NCBI RefSeq assembly: GCF_001427865.1
Contig: NZ_LMHH01000002.1
Location: 391,501 to 455,500 of the forward strand
Source: Altererythrobacter sp. Root672
GTDB lineage: Bacteria > Pseudomonadota > Alphaproteobacteria > Sphingomonadales > Sphingomonadaceae
DNA: 64,000 bases
Direction: 5' to 3'
Both the position numbers and the translations under genes were made by a program. Under the pieces are notes generated by a model. That model searched no databases. It had not been told where the DNA came from and was given only the letters and a program-made list of their open reading frames with translations. Shown here one piece after another: positions 1 to 8,302 of this stretch (position 1 is the stretch's first letter; each line of letters starts with the position of its first letter).

Positions 1-577
1 GCAGCAGCGGCTGCTTGCGCGCTTTCTCGCTCGCCTGGATGATGTTGGCGCTCGATGCGGAAAGGATCGCGGCGGCGGTCAGCAAGATGCCCAGCCCCAC
101 CTGGCCGGTTGGCGGCGCCTGGCGCGCTTCGTGGATCAGCAACAAGGCGATCCCACCCAGGCCAATCAGCGAGCCAGTGAGGAACCGACGCGTAATCTCC
201 TGCCCAAGGAATATCCGGCCGAACAGCGCGTTGGGCAGCATCAACAGCCCGAACAGGACCGCGACTATGCCAGAGGTGAGGTGGATCTCCGCGCGGTAGA
301 CGAGGTTGAAGTTAAGGCAGAACTGCGTGAGTCCGATCGCTATCGCCAGCAGGTGTCCCTTCGTGGTCATCCTGAACCGGCTGCCAGTATAAGCCGCGAG
401 CGCGAACATTCCCGCGGCGGCGATGGCGAAGCGGTATGTGACCGACCAACTGGGCGGAGCTGCGGCCAGCTGGTCCTTGATGACGAACCAGGTCGAGCCC
501 CAGATCAGCGCGACGAGCAGGAACGGCAGGGCGATATCCGCCCGCAGCAGGGCATGCTTGCGGCTCGGGGCGGTCAC
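1..577 (-). CDS. EamA/DMT-family transporter (partial, C-terminus outside window)
   Basis: This is a predicted inner-membrane drug/metabolite transporter of the EamA type; the substrate cannot be told. The minus-strand translation opens V-T-A-P-S-R-K and quickly reaches the hydrophobic segment LPFLLVALIWGSTWFVIKD, where the WGSTW(F/Y) signature is typical of the first EamA helix. Several more hydrophobic helices follow, including a glycine-rich repeat around GSLIGLGGIALLLI. The start is a GTG at 577, because an in-frame stop lies eight codons upstream. The gene begins only 7 bases after the threonine aldolase stop, so the two are probably co-transcribed. The reading frame runs off the left edge; about 192 of an expected 290-300 residues are present. 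Confidence 0.85.
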   Translation of the reverse strand, partial: MTAPSRKHALLRADIALPFLLVALIWGSTWFVIKDQLAAAPPSWSVTYRFAIAAAGMFALAAYTGSRFRMTTKGHLLAIAIGLTQFCLNFNLVYRAEIHLTSGIVAVLFGLLMLPNALFGRIFLGQEITRRFLTGSLIGLGGIALLLIHEARQAPPTGQVGLGILLTAAAILSASSANIIQASEKARKQPLL

Positions 578-584
578 CGCACGC

Positions 585-1592
585 TCACAGCGCAGCTATG
601 GCCCTGGCAAGCGCACGCGCGTCACCTTCCTTGGTATCCCAAGCGGCGACGAAGCGGGCGGCGTCGGGACCCCAGTCGTAGAAGCCGAAGCCCTCGCCCC
701 TAAGCGATACGCGCTCGGCAGCCGTGCAGCGCAGGAAGACTTCGTTCGCCTCGACCGGATGCAACAGGCGCTCACCCGCAGCGTGGGCGATCTCGCCCGC
801 CGCGGCATTGGCGGCGCGCGCGTTGGCAAGCCACAGGTCGCCTTCGAGCAGCGCCAGGACTTGCGCCGCGAGGAAGCGGCCCTTCGACTGCAGGTGCCCC
901 GCGCGCTTGCGCCGATAGCGGGCGACATCGGCCAAGGCCGGGTCGAAGAACACGATGGCCTCGGCGCTCATTCCGCCGTTCTTGACGCACCCGAAGCTGA
1001 GCGCGTCGACGTCGCCGCAGGCTTCAGCCGGCGAGCAGTCGAGCCAGGCGACGGCATTGCCGAAGCGCGCGCCGTCCATCTGCACCTTCAGCCCGCGCTC
1101 ACGGGCGAGCCCTGTCAGCTCGGTCAGCTCGAAAGGTCGATAGCTGCATCCATATTCACTCGCCTGGGTCAACGAGAGGGCGTGAACCTGCACCTGGTGC
1201 ACGTCATCGCGGATCGGATCGAGCGCGGCACGAAGCGATTCGGGGGTGAGCTTCGCGTGCTCGCCTTCGGCCAGCACCAGCTTTGCGCCGTGGAGGTAGA
1301 AGCCGGGCGCGCCGCCTTCGTCCATCTCGATATGGGCTTCGCGATGACACAACACCCCGCCGTGCGGCTGGACCATGGTCGAGAGCGCAAGGCAGTTCGC
1401 CGCTGTGCCGGAAGCGACCCACAGTACCGCGACCTCACGCCCAAACAGCGCCCCGAACGCCTCGTCGAGCCGGCGGCTGAGGACGTCAGTGTCATAGGGC
1501 GTATCCGGCGAATCGGCCCGCTTCAGTGCATCCCAGACTTGCGGATGGACCGCGGCGGAATTGTCTGAGAGGAATTGCATGGGGAACGCCAT
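585..1592 (-). CDS. ltaE: Low-specificity L-threonine aldolase
   Basis: PLP-dependent beta-eliminating lyase that cleaves L-threonine or L-allo-threonine to glycine and acetaldehyde in the cytoplasm. The protein begins MAFPMQFLSDNSAAVHP, has the cofactor-pocket segment VASGTAANCLAL, and carries the likely Schiff-base lysine in LSFGCVKNGG. The frame is open as far as 1778, but the upstream part looks non-coding and overlaps the divergent acetyltransferase, so I start at the ATG at 1592; the ATG at 1580 (MQFLSDNS) is almost as good. Neither has a clear Shine-Dalgarno. The length of about 335 residues is normal for the family. It is followed 7 bases later by the EamA transporter, suggesting a small amino-acid-related operon. 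Confidence 0.9.
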   Translation of the reverse strand: MAFPMQFLSDNSAAVHPQVWDALKRADSPDTPYDTDVLSRRLDEAFGALFGREVAVLWVASGTAANCLALSTMVQPHGGVLCHREAHIEMDEGGAPGFYLHGAKLVLAEGEHAKLTPESLRAALDPIRDDVHQVQVHALSLTQASEYGCSYRPFELTELTGLARERGLKVQMDGARFGNAVAWLDCSPAEACGDVDALSFGCVKNGGMSAEAIVFFDPALADVARYRRKRAGHLQSKGRFLAAQVLALLEGDLWLANARAANAAAGEIAHAAGERLLHPVEANEVFLRCTAAERVSLRGEGFGFYDWGPDAARFVAAWDTKEGDARALARAIAAL

Positions 1593-1633
1593 GGCTTGGC
1601 CGGCGGTTCGAGGCAAGAAGGAGACGCCGGTCC

Positions 1634-1939
1634 ATGACGCAGCCGATCGAAATCGTTCGGACCGACGAGGTCCATCACGGGTCCTATCGGGCCACCCTCC
1701 CGGGCATCGATCGCGCCGCGGAGCTGACCTGGATCGCACAGGGCTCGGCCAGGATCGCCAACCACACCTTCGTCCCACCGGAGATGCGCGGCAAAGGTAT
1801 CGCCCAGCAACTGGTTGAAGCCTTGATCGCCGATGCGCGGGCGCTAGGTTTCACGATCGACCCGCAGTGCAGCTACGTCGAGGCGCAGTTTCGCCGGCAT
1901 CCGGAATGGGCCGACCTCCTGGCAGAACGGCCGGACTGA
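1634..1939 (+). CDS. GNAT-family N-acetyltransferase, NATD1-like
   Basis: A short, single-domain acyl-CoA-dependent acetyltransferase of 101 residues; the substrate is unknown. The acetyl-CoA binding loop is visible as PPEMRGKGIAQQLVEALI (the Q/R-x-x-G-x-G/A pattern), followed by a C-terminal stretch ending FRRHPEWADLL that is typical of the small NATD1/YidJ-like group. The frame extends upstream to 1526, but the ATG at 1634 gives the usual length for this group and lies outside the divergent threonine aldolase gene. The stop codon directly abuts the stop of the convergent PH-domain gene at 1940. Confidence 0.8.
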   Translation: MTQPIEIVRTDEVHHGSYRATLPGIDRAAELTWIAQGSARIANHTFVPPEMRGKGIAQQLVEALIADARALGFTIDPQCSYVEAQFRRHPEWADLLAERPD

Positions 1940-3478
1940 TCAGCCCGGCAGGCGGGAGAAATCCACTCGGGCAATGGTCTCAAGCACCGCAGCGCGGATT
2001 TCGCGCGCCGTTTCGAGCGGAATGCCGTGCATGCCGAGCGCTCCCCCGGCCACACCGAAGTCGAGGTTGGCGTAGCCCCGACGGCGGGCGATCGGACCTT
2101 GCCTGATCTCCACCGACTGCAGCTTCAGGCGCGAGGCGATGTCGAGCCTCGGCGCCAGCCAGCCACGGCGGATGAACATATGCCGATGGTCGATCGCATG
2201 ACGATCATGACGCCAGAGGAAGTACTCCCGAACCGCAGAAAAGCCCGCCAGGACCACGAACACCGCCTCGGTAATTTGCGCAATCGGACTGAGGAACGGC
2301 AGGAAAGCCCCGACAAGACCGGCGCCTGCAGCGGCCGCGAGAAGCAGAGTCACGCCCACGATCGCATTGTCGAAATGATACTTCGGGCTCGGGCGGTGCC
2401 ATGACGTCTCCGGACCCGGCAACGCAAAGTCGGTGACGGTAACGACCGGAGCGATCTCATCCATCGTGGCGAACGGCACGACGATGTGACTGCCCGACTT
2501 CGCATCCTGCGACAGGCTGACCACCTCCAGCGCGTGCCAGCCGAAACGGCGGCGGACGATGCCGGTCGTGACCGCCAGGGCCTGGACGCGGTGCACCGGC
2601 ATCAGCACATCGGTGCGGGTGAGCAGGCCGCGCCGGCGGCGCAGGCCCTTGGGCGTGTCCTCCAGCCGGAACCCATAGTCGCGCAGGACCGTGCGCGAGA
2701 GACCGGTCACCAGGCCAAGCACCGCGAAGGCCGCGAGCGCGATCGAGGCGGCAATGGCCTGCGTCGCCAGGCCTAGCCCTCCGAGCCAGTGACCCGGTCC
2801 GGCGAGCAGCTCCATCCACTTGCTCGCGTCCCATAAGTTGAACGGCAGGAGGAAGTCGAACTGCTGCGCCGCGCCCGCGACCACCGCGAAGACCACGAGC
2901 GAGAATTCGAACAGCCCGAAGGTGACAAGCCGGCGCAAGTCCATCGCGAAGAGCGTTCGCCCTTCCGGCGCTACGACCGCCGTGCCTTCGTGCGGCAACG
3001 CTGCCTGCACGCCGTCACGCCGCTCTCGCACCGCCTCGCGCAGGGCGGCGCCCTCGGCCTCGGTGACGAAGGCCAGCTTGAGCTCGTCCTTGCCGCCGGC
3101 GCCGGTCTCGAACTTGACCTCGACCAGGCCCAGCAATCGCGGGAGCAGCTTCTGTTCGAGGCTGACGTCCTGAATCCGCTCGTAGGGTACCGAGCGCGCG
3201 GTGCGGTTGATGATCCCGCCCTCGACCCTGACGTCGCTCTCTCCCAGGCGATAGCGCGTCTTGCGCCAGACCAGCCAGCCACCCCCGAGACTTAGCACGA
3301 GGACCGCAAGCAGGATCGGAAGCACGGCCACGGCGCCTCCGCCCCAGTTGCGCGAGCCGAAGAGAATCGCCGCGACCGGGAGGATGGCATTGCGCAGGCC
3401 CATCAGGCCCTGCACGGCAAAGCTCAGCGGGCTCGCGCGCCGCCAGCCGTGCTGTTCGGCTTCGTCTTCCTGGCTCAC
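1940..3478 (-). CDS. Bacterial PH-domain membrane protein, YdbT-like
   Basis: Integral membrane protein of 512 residues of the DUF304/bPH2 family related to Bacillus YdbT; its role is not defined beyond an envelope association. Pairs of hydrophobic helices alternate with soluble bPH2 units. Three such units can be recognised at roughly residues 75-140 (from YRLGESDVRVEGGIINR), 270-325 (YGFRLEDTPKGLRRRRGLLTR) and 425-475 (HMFIRRGWLAPRLDIA). The start overlaps the stop of the upstream YdbS-like gene by four bases (ATGA), as expected for a translationally coupled ydbS-ydbT pair. The stop abuts the convergent acetyltransferase gene. Confidence 0.85.
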   Translation of the reverse strand: MSQEDEAEQHGWRRASPLSFAVQGLMGLRNAILPVAAILFGSRNWGGGAVAVLPILLAVLVLSLGGGWLVWRKTRYRLGESDVRVEGGIINRTARSVPYERIQDVSLEQKLLPRLLGLVEVKFETGAGGKDELKLAFVTEAEGAALREAVRERRDGVQAALPHEGTAVVAPEGRTLFAMDLRRLVTFGLFEFSLVVFAVVAGAAQQFDFLLPFNLWDASKWMELLAGPGHWLGGLGLATQAIAASIALAAFAVLGLVTGLSRTVLRDYGFRLEDTPKGLRRRRGLLTRTDVLMPVHRVQALAVTTGIVRRRFGWHALEVVSLSQDAKSGSHIVVPFATMDEIAPVVTVTDFALPGPETSWHRPSPKYHFDNAIVGVTLLLAAAAGAGLVGAFLPFLSPIAQITEAVFVVLAGFSAVREYFLWRHDRHAIDHRHMFIRRGWLAPRLDIASRLKLQSVEIRQGPIARRRGYANLDFGVAGGALGMHGIPLETAREIRAAVLETIARVDFSRLPG

Positions 3479-3954
3479 ATCGTCTCGCGCTTGACGTGCG
3501 CGCGGATTTCTTCGCGCATCGCCACCGCGTCGTCATGGGCGAGGCCCGGCAGTCGAACCGAGGCGTTGTGGTTGCCCGCGGTGTGCAGCACCAGCGTCGC
3601 GAGGCCATAGCCCCGTTCGATCGGACCTTGGTGGACGTCGATATGCTGGACGCGGCCGAACGGCACCACGGTGTCGGAACGGAACAGGAGGCCACGCACC
3701 ACCCGCAGCCGGTCACCGCCCATCTGGAACCCGCGCGCCTGGTAGCGCCTCAGCGGCACCCGAATGATGGCATAGAGCGCGACCAGCAGTACCGGCGCGA
3801 TGAAGGAACCGCGCGGCAGGACGCCAGCGACTTCGAGCACCAGCGCGCCGATGACGAACGGCAGGGTACCGATCAGCCAGCTGACGCGCAGCGACTTCAC
3901 GTAGTTCGGATGAAGCGGGGTCAGCTCGTCCCCGTCGCGGTCGGCCTGTTCCAT
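3475..3954 (-). CDS. Bacterial PH-domain membrane protein, YdbS-like
   Basis: First gene of the ydbS-ydbT-like pair, 159 residues. Two hydrophobic helices near residues 27-70 are followed by one bPH2 domain (FQMGGDRLRVVRGLLFR, then VVPFGRVQHIDVHQGPIERGYG). The short acidic N-terminus is MEQADRDGDELTPLHPNY. The partner gene overlaps its stop by four bases. The two proteins probably act together in the inner membrane; the family's function is unresolved. The tRNA-Thr gene, on the same strand, lies about 60 bases upstream. Confidence 0.85.
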   Translation of the reverse strand: MEQADRDGDELTPLHPNYVKSLRVSWLIGTLPFVIGALVLEVAGVLPRGSFIAPVLLVALYAIIRVPLRRYQARGFQMGGDRLRVVRGLLFRSDTVVPFGRVQHIDVHQGPIERGYGLATLVLHTAGNHNASVRLPGLAHDDAVAMREEIRAHVKRETM

Positions 3955-4013
3955 AGTGCCCTAGATGGACAACACACCTGCCAATGGCAAGAAAATCCGG
4001 GAACCAGGGCGAA

Positions 4014-4088
4014 TGGTGCTGCTGGGGAGGATTGAACTCCCGACCTCACCCTTACCAAGGGTGCGCTCTACCACTGAGCTACAGCAGC
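4014..4088 (-). tRNA. tRNA-Thr (anticodon GGT)
   Basis: Reading the minus strand from 4088, the sequence starts GCTGCTGTAGCTCAGTGGTA and ends CAGCAGCACCA, so the 7-bp acceptor stem, the discriminator A and an encoded 3' CCA are all visible. The anticodon arm is ACCCT-TGGTAAG-GGT with GGT as anticodon, and the T-arm contains GTTCAATC. The gene is 75 bases long. The fold and anticodon were read by eye. Confidence 0.95.
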
Positions 4089-4178
4089 GCCGCTGAAGAG
4101 GCGGGCCCTATTGTCGCGCCGCTTCCCGATGTCAAGCGGTGCTTGAGCGACACCGCGAATAGCGGCTAGGCATTGCCG

Positions 4179-4325
4179 ATGAATGAAGATCGGCAAAGTC
4201 TGACGCGGGAGGAGAGACTGGCCGCCAAGCTGCGGGAAAACCTCAAGCGGCGGAAGGTCCAGTCGCGCGAGATCGAGAATCGCACGGAAGGCGAAGGCCT
4301 TTCCAAAAAAGACCCACCCCGCTAA
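4179..4325 (+). CDS. Small conserved basic protein (48 aa), function unknown
   Basis: A 48-residue reading frame starting MNEDRQSLTREERLAAKLRE and ending SKKDPPR. It is highly charged and probably helical; the REERLAAKLRENLKRRK core resembles short alphaproteobacterial proteins I have seen annotated as hypothetical. The coordinates are decided by the ATG at 4179 and the TAA at 4323. It precedes gpmA by 36 bases on the same strand and may be the first cistron of that transcript. No function is proposed. The alternative is that it is not translated, but the composition and codon use look like the neighbours. Confidence 0.6.
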   Translation: MNEDRQSLTREERLAAKLRENLKRRKVQSREIENRTEGEGLSKKDPPR

Positions 4326-4361
4326 CGGCTCGCGCTCAATATTGCAGGAGCGTCCGTCCCC

Positions 4362-5048
4362 GTGCCCAGCCTGATCCTCGTCCGCCACGGCCAGAGCCAG
4401 TGGAACCTGGAGAATCGATTCACCGGCTGGTGGGACGTCGACCTGACCGAAAAAGGTGTGGCGGAAGCAACTGCCGCGGGTGAGCTGCTGGCAAAGACCG
4501 GCCTGCTGCCGACTTGCGCATTCACCTCGCTGCAGACTCGCGCGATCAAGACGCTGCACCTGGCGCTGGAAGCCTGTGGCCGCCTGTGGATCCCGGAGAC
4601 CAAGGACTGGCGCCTCAACGAACGGCACTATGGCGGCCTCACCGGGCTCGACAAGGCCGAGACCGCCGCCAAGCATGGCGACGAGCAGGTCAAAGTCTGG
4701 CGCCGCAGCTTCGATGTGCCGCCCCCGGTTCTCGAAGCCGGAAGCAAATACGATCTCTCCGCCGACCCGCGTTATGCCGGGCTCGAAGTGCCCGCCACCG
4801 AAAGCCTCAAGCTGACGATCGAACGCGTGCTCCCTTATTGGGAAGCCGCGATCCTGCCCGAGCTGGCCAAGGGTGAGACGGTCATCGTCTCGGCCCACGG
4901 CAATTCGTTGCGGGCATTGGTGAAACACCTCTCGGACATTTCGGATGAGGACATCACCGGACTGGAGATTCCCACCGGGGAACCGATCGTCTACGAGTTC
5001 GACGACAAGCTGCTCGCCGGCGAGCGCCACTACCTGAAGGATCGCTAA
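4362..5048 (+). CDS. gpmA: 2,3-bisphosphoglycerate-dependent phosphoglycerate mutase
   Basis: Interconverts 3-phosphoglycerate and 2-phosphoglycerate in glycolysis and gluconeogenesis. The 228-residue protein starts [20 protein letters not shown]; the RHG motif carries the histidine that becomes phosphorylated, and a second active-site histidine lies in [15 protein letters not shown]. The segment [21 protein letters not shown] holds the substrate-contacting residues typical of the dPGM group. The length is usual for GpmA. Its stop lies one base before the purE start, so gpmA and the purine genes probably share a transcript. Confidence 0.95.
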   Translation: MPSLILVRHGQSQWNLENRFTGWWDVDLTEKGVAEATAAGELLAKTGLLPTCAFTSLQTRAIKTLHLALEACGRLWIPETKDWRLNERHYGGLTGLDKAETAAKHGDEQVKVWRRSFDVPPPVLEAGSKYDLSADPRYAGLEVPATESLKLTIERVLPYWEAAILPELAKGETVIVSAHGNSLRALVKHLSDISDEDITGLEIPTGEPIVYEFDDKLLAGERHYLKDR

Positions 5049-5049
5049 A

Positions 5050-5547
5050 ATGGGGGGAGCCCCAGCTCCGAAAGTTGCCATCGTCATGGGTAGCCAGTCC
5101 GACTGGCCGACCATGGGCAATGCCGCGAAAGTGCTCGACCAGCTCGGGGTCGCCTACGAGGCGCGGATCGTCTCCGCGCACCGCACGCCTGAGCGGCTGG
5201 TGGAGTTCGCCAAGGGCGCAGCGGCCGAAGGCTTCCAGGTCATCATCGCCGGCGCTGGCGGCGCAGCGCACCTGCCGGGCATGGTCGCCAGCATGACGCA
5301 CCTGCCGGTGCTCGGCGTGCCGGTCATGTCCAAGGCGCTTTCGGGCAAGGACAGCCTGCTCTCGATCGTGCAGATGCCCGCCGGAATCCCGGTCGGTACC
5401 CTCGCGATCGGCGATGCGGGGGCGACCAACGCCGGCTTGCTGGCCGCGGCGGTACTCGCGCTGTCGGATCCCGCCCTGTCCGAAAAGCTCCAGGCCTGGC
5501 GCGCGGCGCAGACCGAAGCGGTGGCCGAAAAGCCGGCCGACTCCTGA
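5050..5547 (+). CDS. purE: N5-carboxyaminoimidazole ribonucleotide mutase
   Basis: Class I PurE, which moves the carboxyl group of N5-CAIR to give CAIR in de novo purine synthesis. The N-terminal signature [14 protein letters not shown], the [16 protein letters not shown] loop and the [14 protein letters not shown] loop with its catalytic histidine are all present. At 165 residues it is normal length. It works directly with PurK, encoded 16 bases downstream. Confidence 0.95.
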   Translation: MGGAPAPKVAIVMGSQSDWPTMGNAAKVLDQLGVAYEARIVSAHRTPERLVEFAKGAAAEGFQVIIAGAGGAAHLPGMVASMTHLPVLGVPVMSKALSGKDSLLSIVQMPAGIPVGTLAIGDAGATNAGLLAAAVLALSDPALSEKLQAWRAAQTEAVAEKPADS

Positions 5548-5563
5548 CACAAGTGACTCGCGC

Positions 5564-6616
5564 ATGATCCAGCCTGGCGGCACCATTGGTATTCTCGGCG
5601 GCGGCCAGCTTGGCCGGATGATCGCCATGGCTGCGGCCCAGCTCGGCTATTCGTGTCATATCTACGCTCCCGAAGAGGAGAGCGTCGCCGCCGAAGTCAG
5701 CGCGCGCTTCACTTGCGCCGAGTGGGACGACCACGCGGCGCTAAGCGCCTTCGCGCGGGATTGCGCCGTGGTGACCTACGAGTTCGAGAACGTGCCGGTG
5801 GAGGCCGTCAACGCCATTCCCGCCCCGCTCCGCGCTCCCGGCACTCGCGCGCTGGAGATCGCTCAGGACCGCCTGACCGAGAAGCGCTTCGTCGAAGGTC
5901 TCGGTGGCCGGCCCGCGCCTTACGCCGCGGTCGACAACGAAACCGACCTTGCTGACGCCATCGCCCGGATCGGCGCGCCCGGCATCCTCAAGACCCGGCG
6001 CGACGGCTATGACGGCAAGGGCCAGTGGCGCATCGCCTCGGCCCACGACGCCACCGGACTGCGCCTGCCCGGCCCGGGATTGATCTACGAAGGGTTCGTG
6101 AAGTTCGAAGCCGAGTTCTCGGTCATCCTCGTGCGCGGGCTCGATGGCGAAGTACGCTTCTGGGATTCGGCGCAGAACGTGCACGAGAACGGCATCCTCG
6201 CCACCTCGTCGCTGCCCGCCGCGCCGGTCGTCAGCGAGCAAATGGCCGAAGCTCGCAAGCTCGCTTACGCCGTGGCCGAGGCGCTCGGCTATATCGGCGT
6301 GCTGACGCTCGAATTCTTCGCCACGCCCGACGGGCCGGTGTTCAACGAGATGGCCCCGCGGGTCCATAACTCGGGCCACTGGACTATCGAGGGCGCCGTC
6401 ACGAGCCAGTTCGAGAACCACGCCCGCGCGGTCCTCGGCCTGCCGCTGGGCGACACATCGACAATGTGGCCGAAGATCCAGATGACCAACCTGATCGGCG
6501 AGATTGAAGGCGGGATCACCAAGCTGCTGTCCGACACCCGCAACCACGTCCACCTCTACGGCAAGAGCGAAGCCCGCCCTGGCCGCAAGATGGGCCACGT
6601 AACGAAGTTAGGCTGA
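5564..6616 (+). CDS. purK: N5-carboxyaminoimidazole ribonucleotide synthase
   Basis: ATP-grasp enzyme that carboxylates AIR with bicarbonate and ATP to N5-CAIR, the substrate of PurE. The protein starts MIQPGGTIGILGGGQLGRMI; the ATP-grasp core is visible in LKTRRDGYDGKGQW and in the metal-binding segment FNEMAPRVHNSGHWTIEG. The frame is open upstream to 5414 but that part overlaps purE, so the ATG at 5564 is used, giving 350 residues. The stop overlaps the folA start (TGATG at 6614-6618). Confidence 0.95.
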   Translation: MIQPGGTIGILGGGQLGRMIAMAAAQLGYSCHIYAPEEESVAAEVSARFTCAEWDDHAALSAFARDCAVVTYEFENVPVEAVNAIPAPLRAPGTRALEIAQDRLTEKRFVEGLGGRPAPYAAVDNETDLADAIARIGAPGILKTRRDGYDGKGQWRIASAHDATGLRLPGPGLIYEGFVKFEAEFSVILVRGLDGEVRFWDSAQNVHENGILATSSLPAAPVVSEQMAEARKLAYAVAEALGYIGVLTLEFFATPDGPVFNEMAPRVHNSGHWTIEGAVTSQFENHARAVLGLPLGDTSTMWPKIQMTNLIGEIEGGITKLLSDTRNHVHLYGKSEARPGRKMGHVTKLG

Positions 6617-7107
6617 TGGCCAATCGCGAAGTCCTGTTCATCGTCGCCCGTGCCCTCGACGGCACCATCGGGCGCGACAATGACGTACCGTGGAAGATCA
6701 GCGCCGATCTCAAGCGCTTCAAGCGGCTGACCATGGGCAAGCCGATGATCATGGGCCGCAAGACCTTCGACAGCCTGCCCGGCCTGCTGCCCGGCCGCCG
6801 CCACATCGTGCTGACGCGGCAGAAGGGCTGGAGCGCCAAGGGTGCCGAAGTCGTGCACTCGGTGGATGAGGCGCTGGCGCTCGCCGGCTCGGGCGACGTC
6901 GCAGTGATCGGCGGGGCGGACATCTTCGACTTGTTCATGCCGCTCGCGACCAAGCTAGAGATCACCGAGATTTTCGAGAACACCCAGGGCGACGTCTACA
7001 TGGCCACCCCGGACACGCGCACCTGGCGCGAAACCGCACGGGTGAAGCACGCGGCCGAGGGCAACGACCCGGCTTACGCCTTCGTCACGCTGGAGCGCGC
7101 CCACTGA
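6616..7107 (+). CDS. folA: Dihydrofolate reductase
   Basis: NADPH-dependent reduction of dihydrofolate to tetrahydrofolate, feeding thymidylate, purine and glycine pathways. The 163-residue protein has the substrate-site segment DNDVPWKISADLKRFKRLT, the cofactor loop MIMGRKTFDSLP and the VIGGADIFDLFM segment. It is translationally coupled at both ends: its start overlaps the purK stop by one base and its stop overlaps the ribF start. The link with purK and ribF groups purine, folate and flavin synthesis in one unit. Confidence 0.95.
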   Translation: MANREVLFIVARALDGTIGRDNDVPWKISADLKRFKRLTMGKPMIMGRKTFDSLPGLLPGRRHIVLTRQKGWSAKGAEVVHSVDEALALAGSGDVAVIGGADIFDLFMPLATKLEITEIFENTQGDVYMATPDTRTWRETARVKHAAEGNDPAYAFVTLERAH

Positions 7108-8030
7108 TGCGCTTCGGCCATCGCGACCCGGTGCCCGACGCCCTGCGCGGCGCCATCATCGCGCTGGGCAATTTCGATGGCTTCCATCTCGGCCACCAGC
7201 GAGTGGTCGCGGAAACGGTCGAGTGGGCTCGCTCCGAGGGCCGCCCCGCCATCGTCGCCACCTTCGATCCGCACCCGGTGCGCCACTTCGCGCCGCACGT
7301 CCCGCCGTTCCGCCTGACCACGCTCGACCAGCGCGAAGAGCTGTTCGCCGGCGCTGGGGCGGACGCCATGATGGTGTTCGATTTCGATGACGATCTTGCG
7401 GCCATGCCGGCCGAATCGTTCATCGGCGAGTTGCTCGGCGGGCATCTCGGCGCGGCTGGCGTGGTGACGGGCGAGGACTTTACCTTCGGCAAGGGACGCG
7501 GCGGGAACCTGGCGCTGCTCGAGAGTGAGGGCGCCCGGCACGGCATCGCCGCACGCGCGATCGGCCCGGTGATGGAGGGCAAGATCGCGGTGTCCTCCAG
7601 CCGCATTCGCGATGCGCTCAAGGCCGGTGATTGCGAGACGGCGACGCAACTTATGACCCGCGAGTTCGCGGTGCGCGGGATCGTCCAGCATGGCGACAAA
7701 CGCGGGCGCGAGATCGGTTATCCGACGGCCAATATCGACCTCGGGCCCTACCTGCGGCCACGATATGGAATCTACGCCGTGACCGGGCGAATTCTCGACA
7801 CCGGCGAGACCTTGAGGGGTGCGGCCAATCTCGGCATTCGGCCGACCTTCGATCCGCCGAAGGAATTGCTCGAACCCTATTTCTTCGACTTCGACGGCGA
7901 TCTCTACGGGCGTGAGATCGAGGTTTCGCTGCACCACTTCCTGCGGCCGGAGGCGAAGTTCGCCAGCCTGGCAGAGCTCATCAACCAGATGGGCGAGGAT
8001 TGCGCTCGGGCGGGCGAGTTGCTGGGTTAG
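7107..8030 (+). CDS. ribF: Bifunctional riboflavin kinase / FAD synthetase
   Basis: Makes FMN from riboflavin and then FAD. The N-terminal adenylyltransferase domain shows ALGNFDGFHLGHQRVV (residues about 13-30) and the SSSRIRDALKAGD segment near residue 155-167. The C-terminal riboflavin kinase domain begins about residue 190 with GIVQHGDKRGREIGYPTANI and continues through AANLGIRPTF to the helix ending the protein. The length of 307 residues is standard. It starts inside the folA stop and ends before a repeat-bearing intergenic gap. Confidence 0.95.
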   Translation: MRFGHRDPVPDALRGAIIALGNFDGFHLGHQRVVAETVEWARSEGRPAIVATFDPHPVRHFAPHVPPFRLTTLDQREELFAGAGADAMMVFDFDDDLAAMPAESFIGELLGGHLGAAGVVTGEDFTFGKGRGGNLALLESEGARHGIAARAIGPVMEGKIAVSSSRIRDALKAGDCETATQLMTREFAVRGIVQHGDKRGREIGYPTANIDLGPYLRPRYGIYAVTGRILDTGETLRGAANLGIRPTFDPPKELLEPYFFDFDGDLYGREIEVSLHHFLRPEAKFASLAELINQMGEDCARAGELLG

Positions 8031-8055
8031 GTTCGCGCTGCGACCGCCTAAATAT

Positions 8056-8229
8056 CTCACGCAAAGGCGCAAAGGTGCCGCGCTCGATCCGGAACCGAGA
8101 ACCCCACCCAACCCGTTCGTGGTGAGCTTGTCGAACCACCCCAGCGCTGCGCTGATGTCCTTCGACAGGCTCAGGACGAACGGACGGGGTGAAGCATGAC
8201 CTCTTCGCGCCTTTGCGCCTTTGCGTGAG
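8056..8229. repeat. Nested inverted repeat between ribF and ileS
   Basis: Perfect 20-bp outer arms, CTCACGCAAAGGCGCAAAGG at 8056-8075 and its reverse complement at 8210-8229, enclose an inner imperfect palindrome with arms near 8113-8135 and 8161-8183 (CCGTTCGTGGTGAGC facing CTCAGGACGAACGG). No gene lies in the 272-base gap. The same outer motif, shortened, recurs at 41280-41441 around a different palindrome. It looks like a dispersed extragenic repeat; a role in termination or RNA stability is possible but unproven. Confidence 0.8.
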
Positions 8230-8302
8230 GCAATCTCATCTCCATCTCCCCACGCGAACAAAAATTGCAGTCCCCCTTCGCCCCCGCTAAGGCCCGCCCT
8301 CA

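Noticed and set aside
4014-4088. tRNA-Thr as an integration site for a mobile element
   Set aside because: No integrase, direct repeat of the tRNA 3' end or foreign-looking genes flank it.
4068-5120. 350-codon minus-strand frame
   Set aside because: Covers tRNA-Thr, the 48-aa gene and gpmA in antisense; no recognisable domain.
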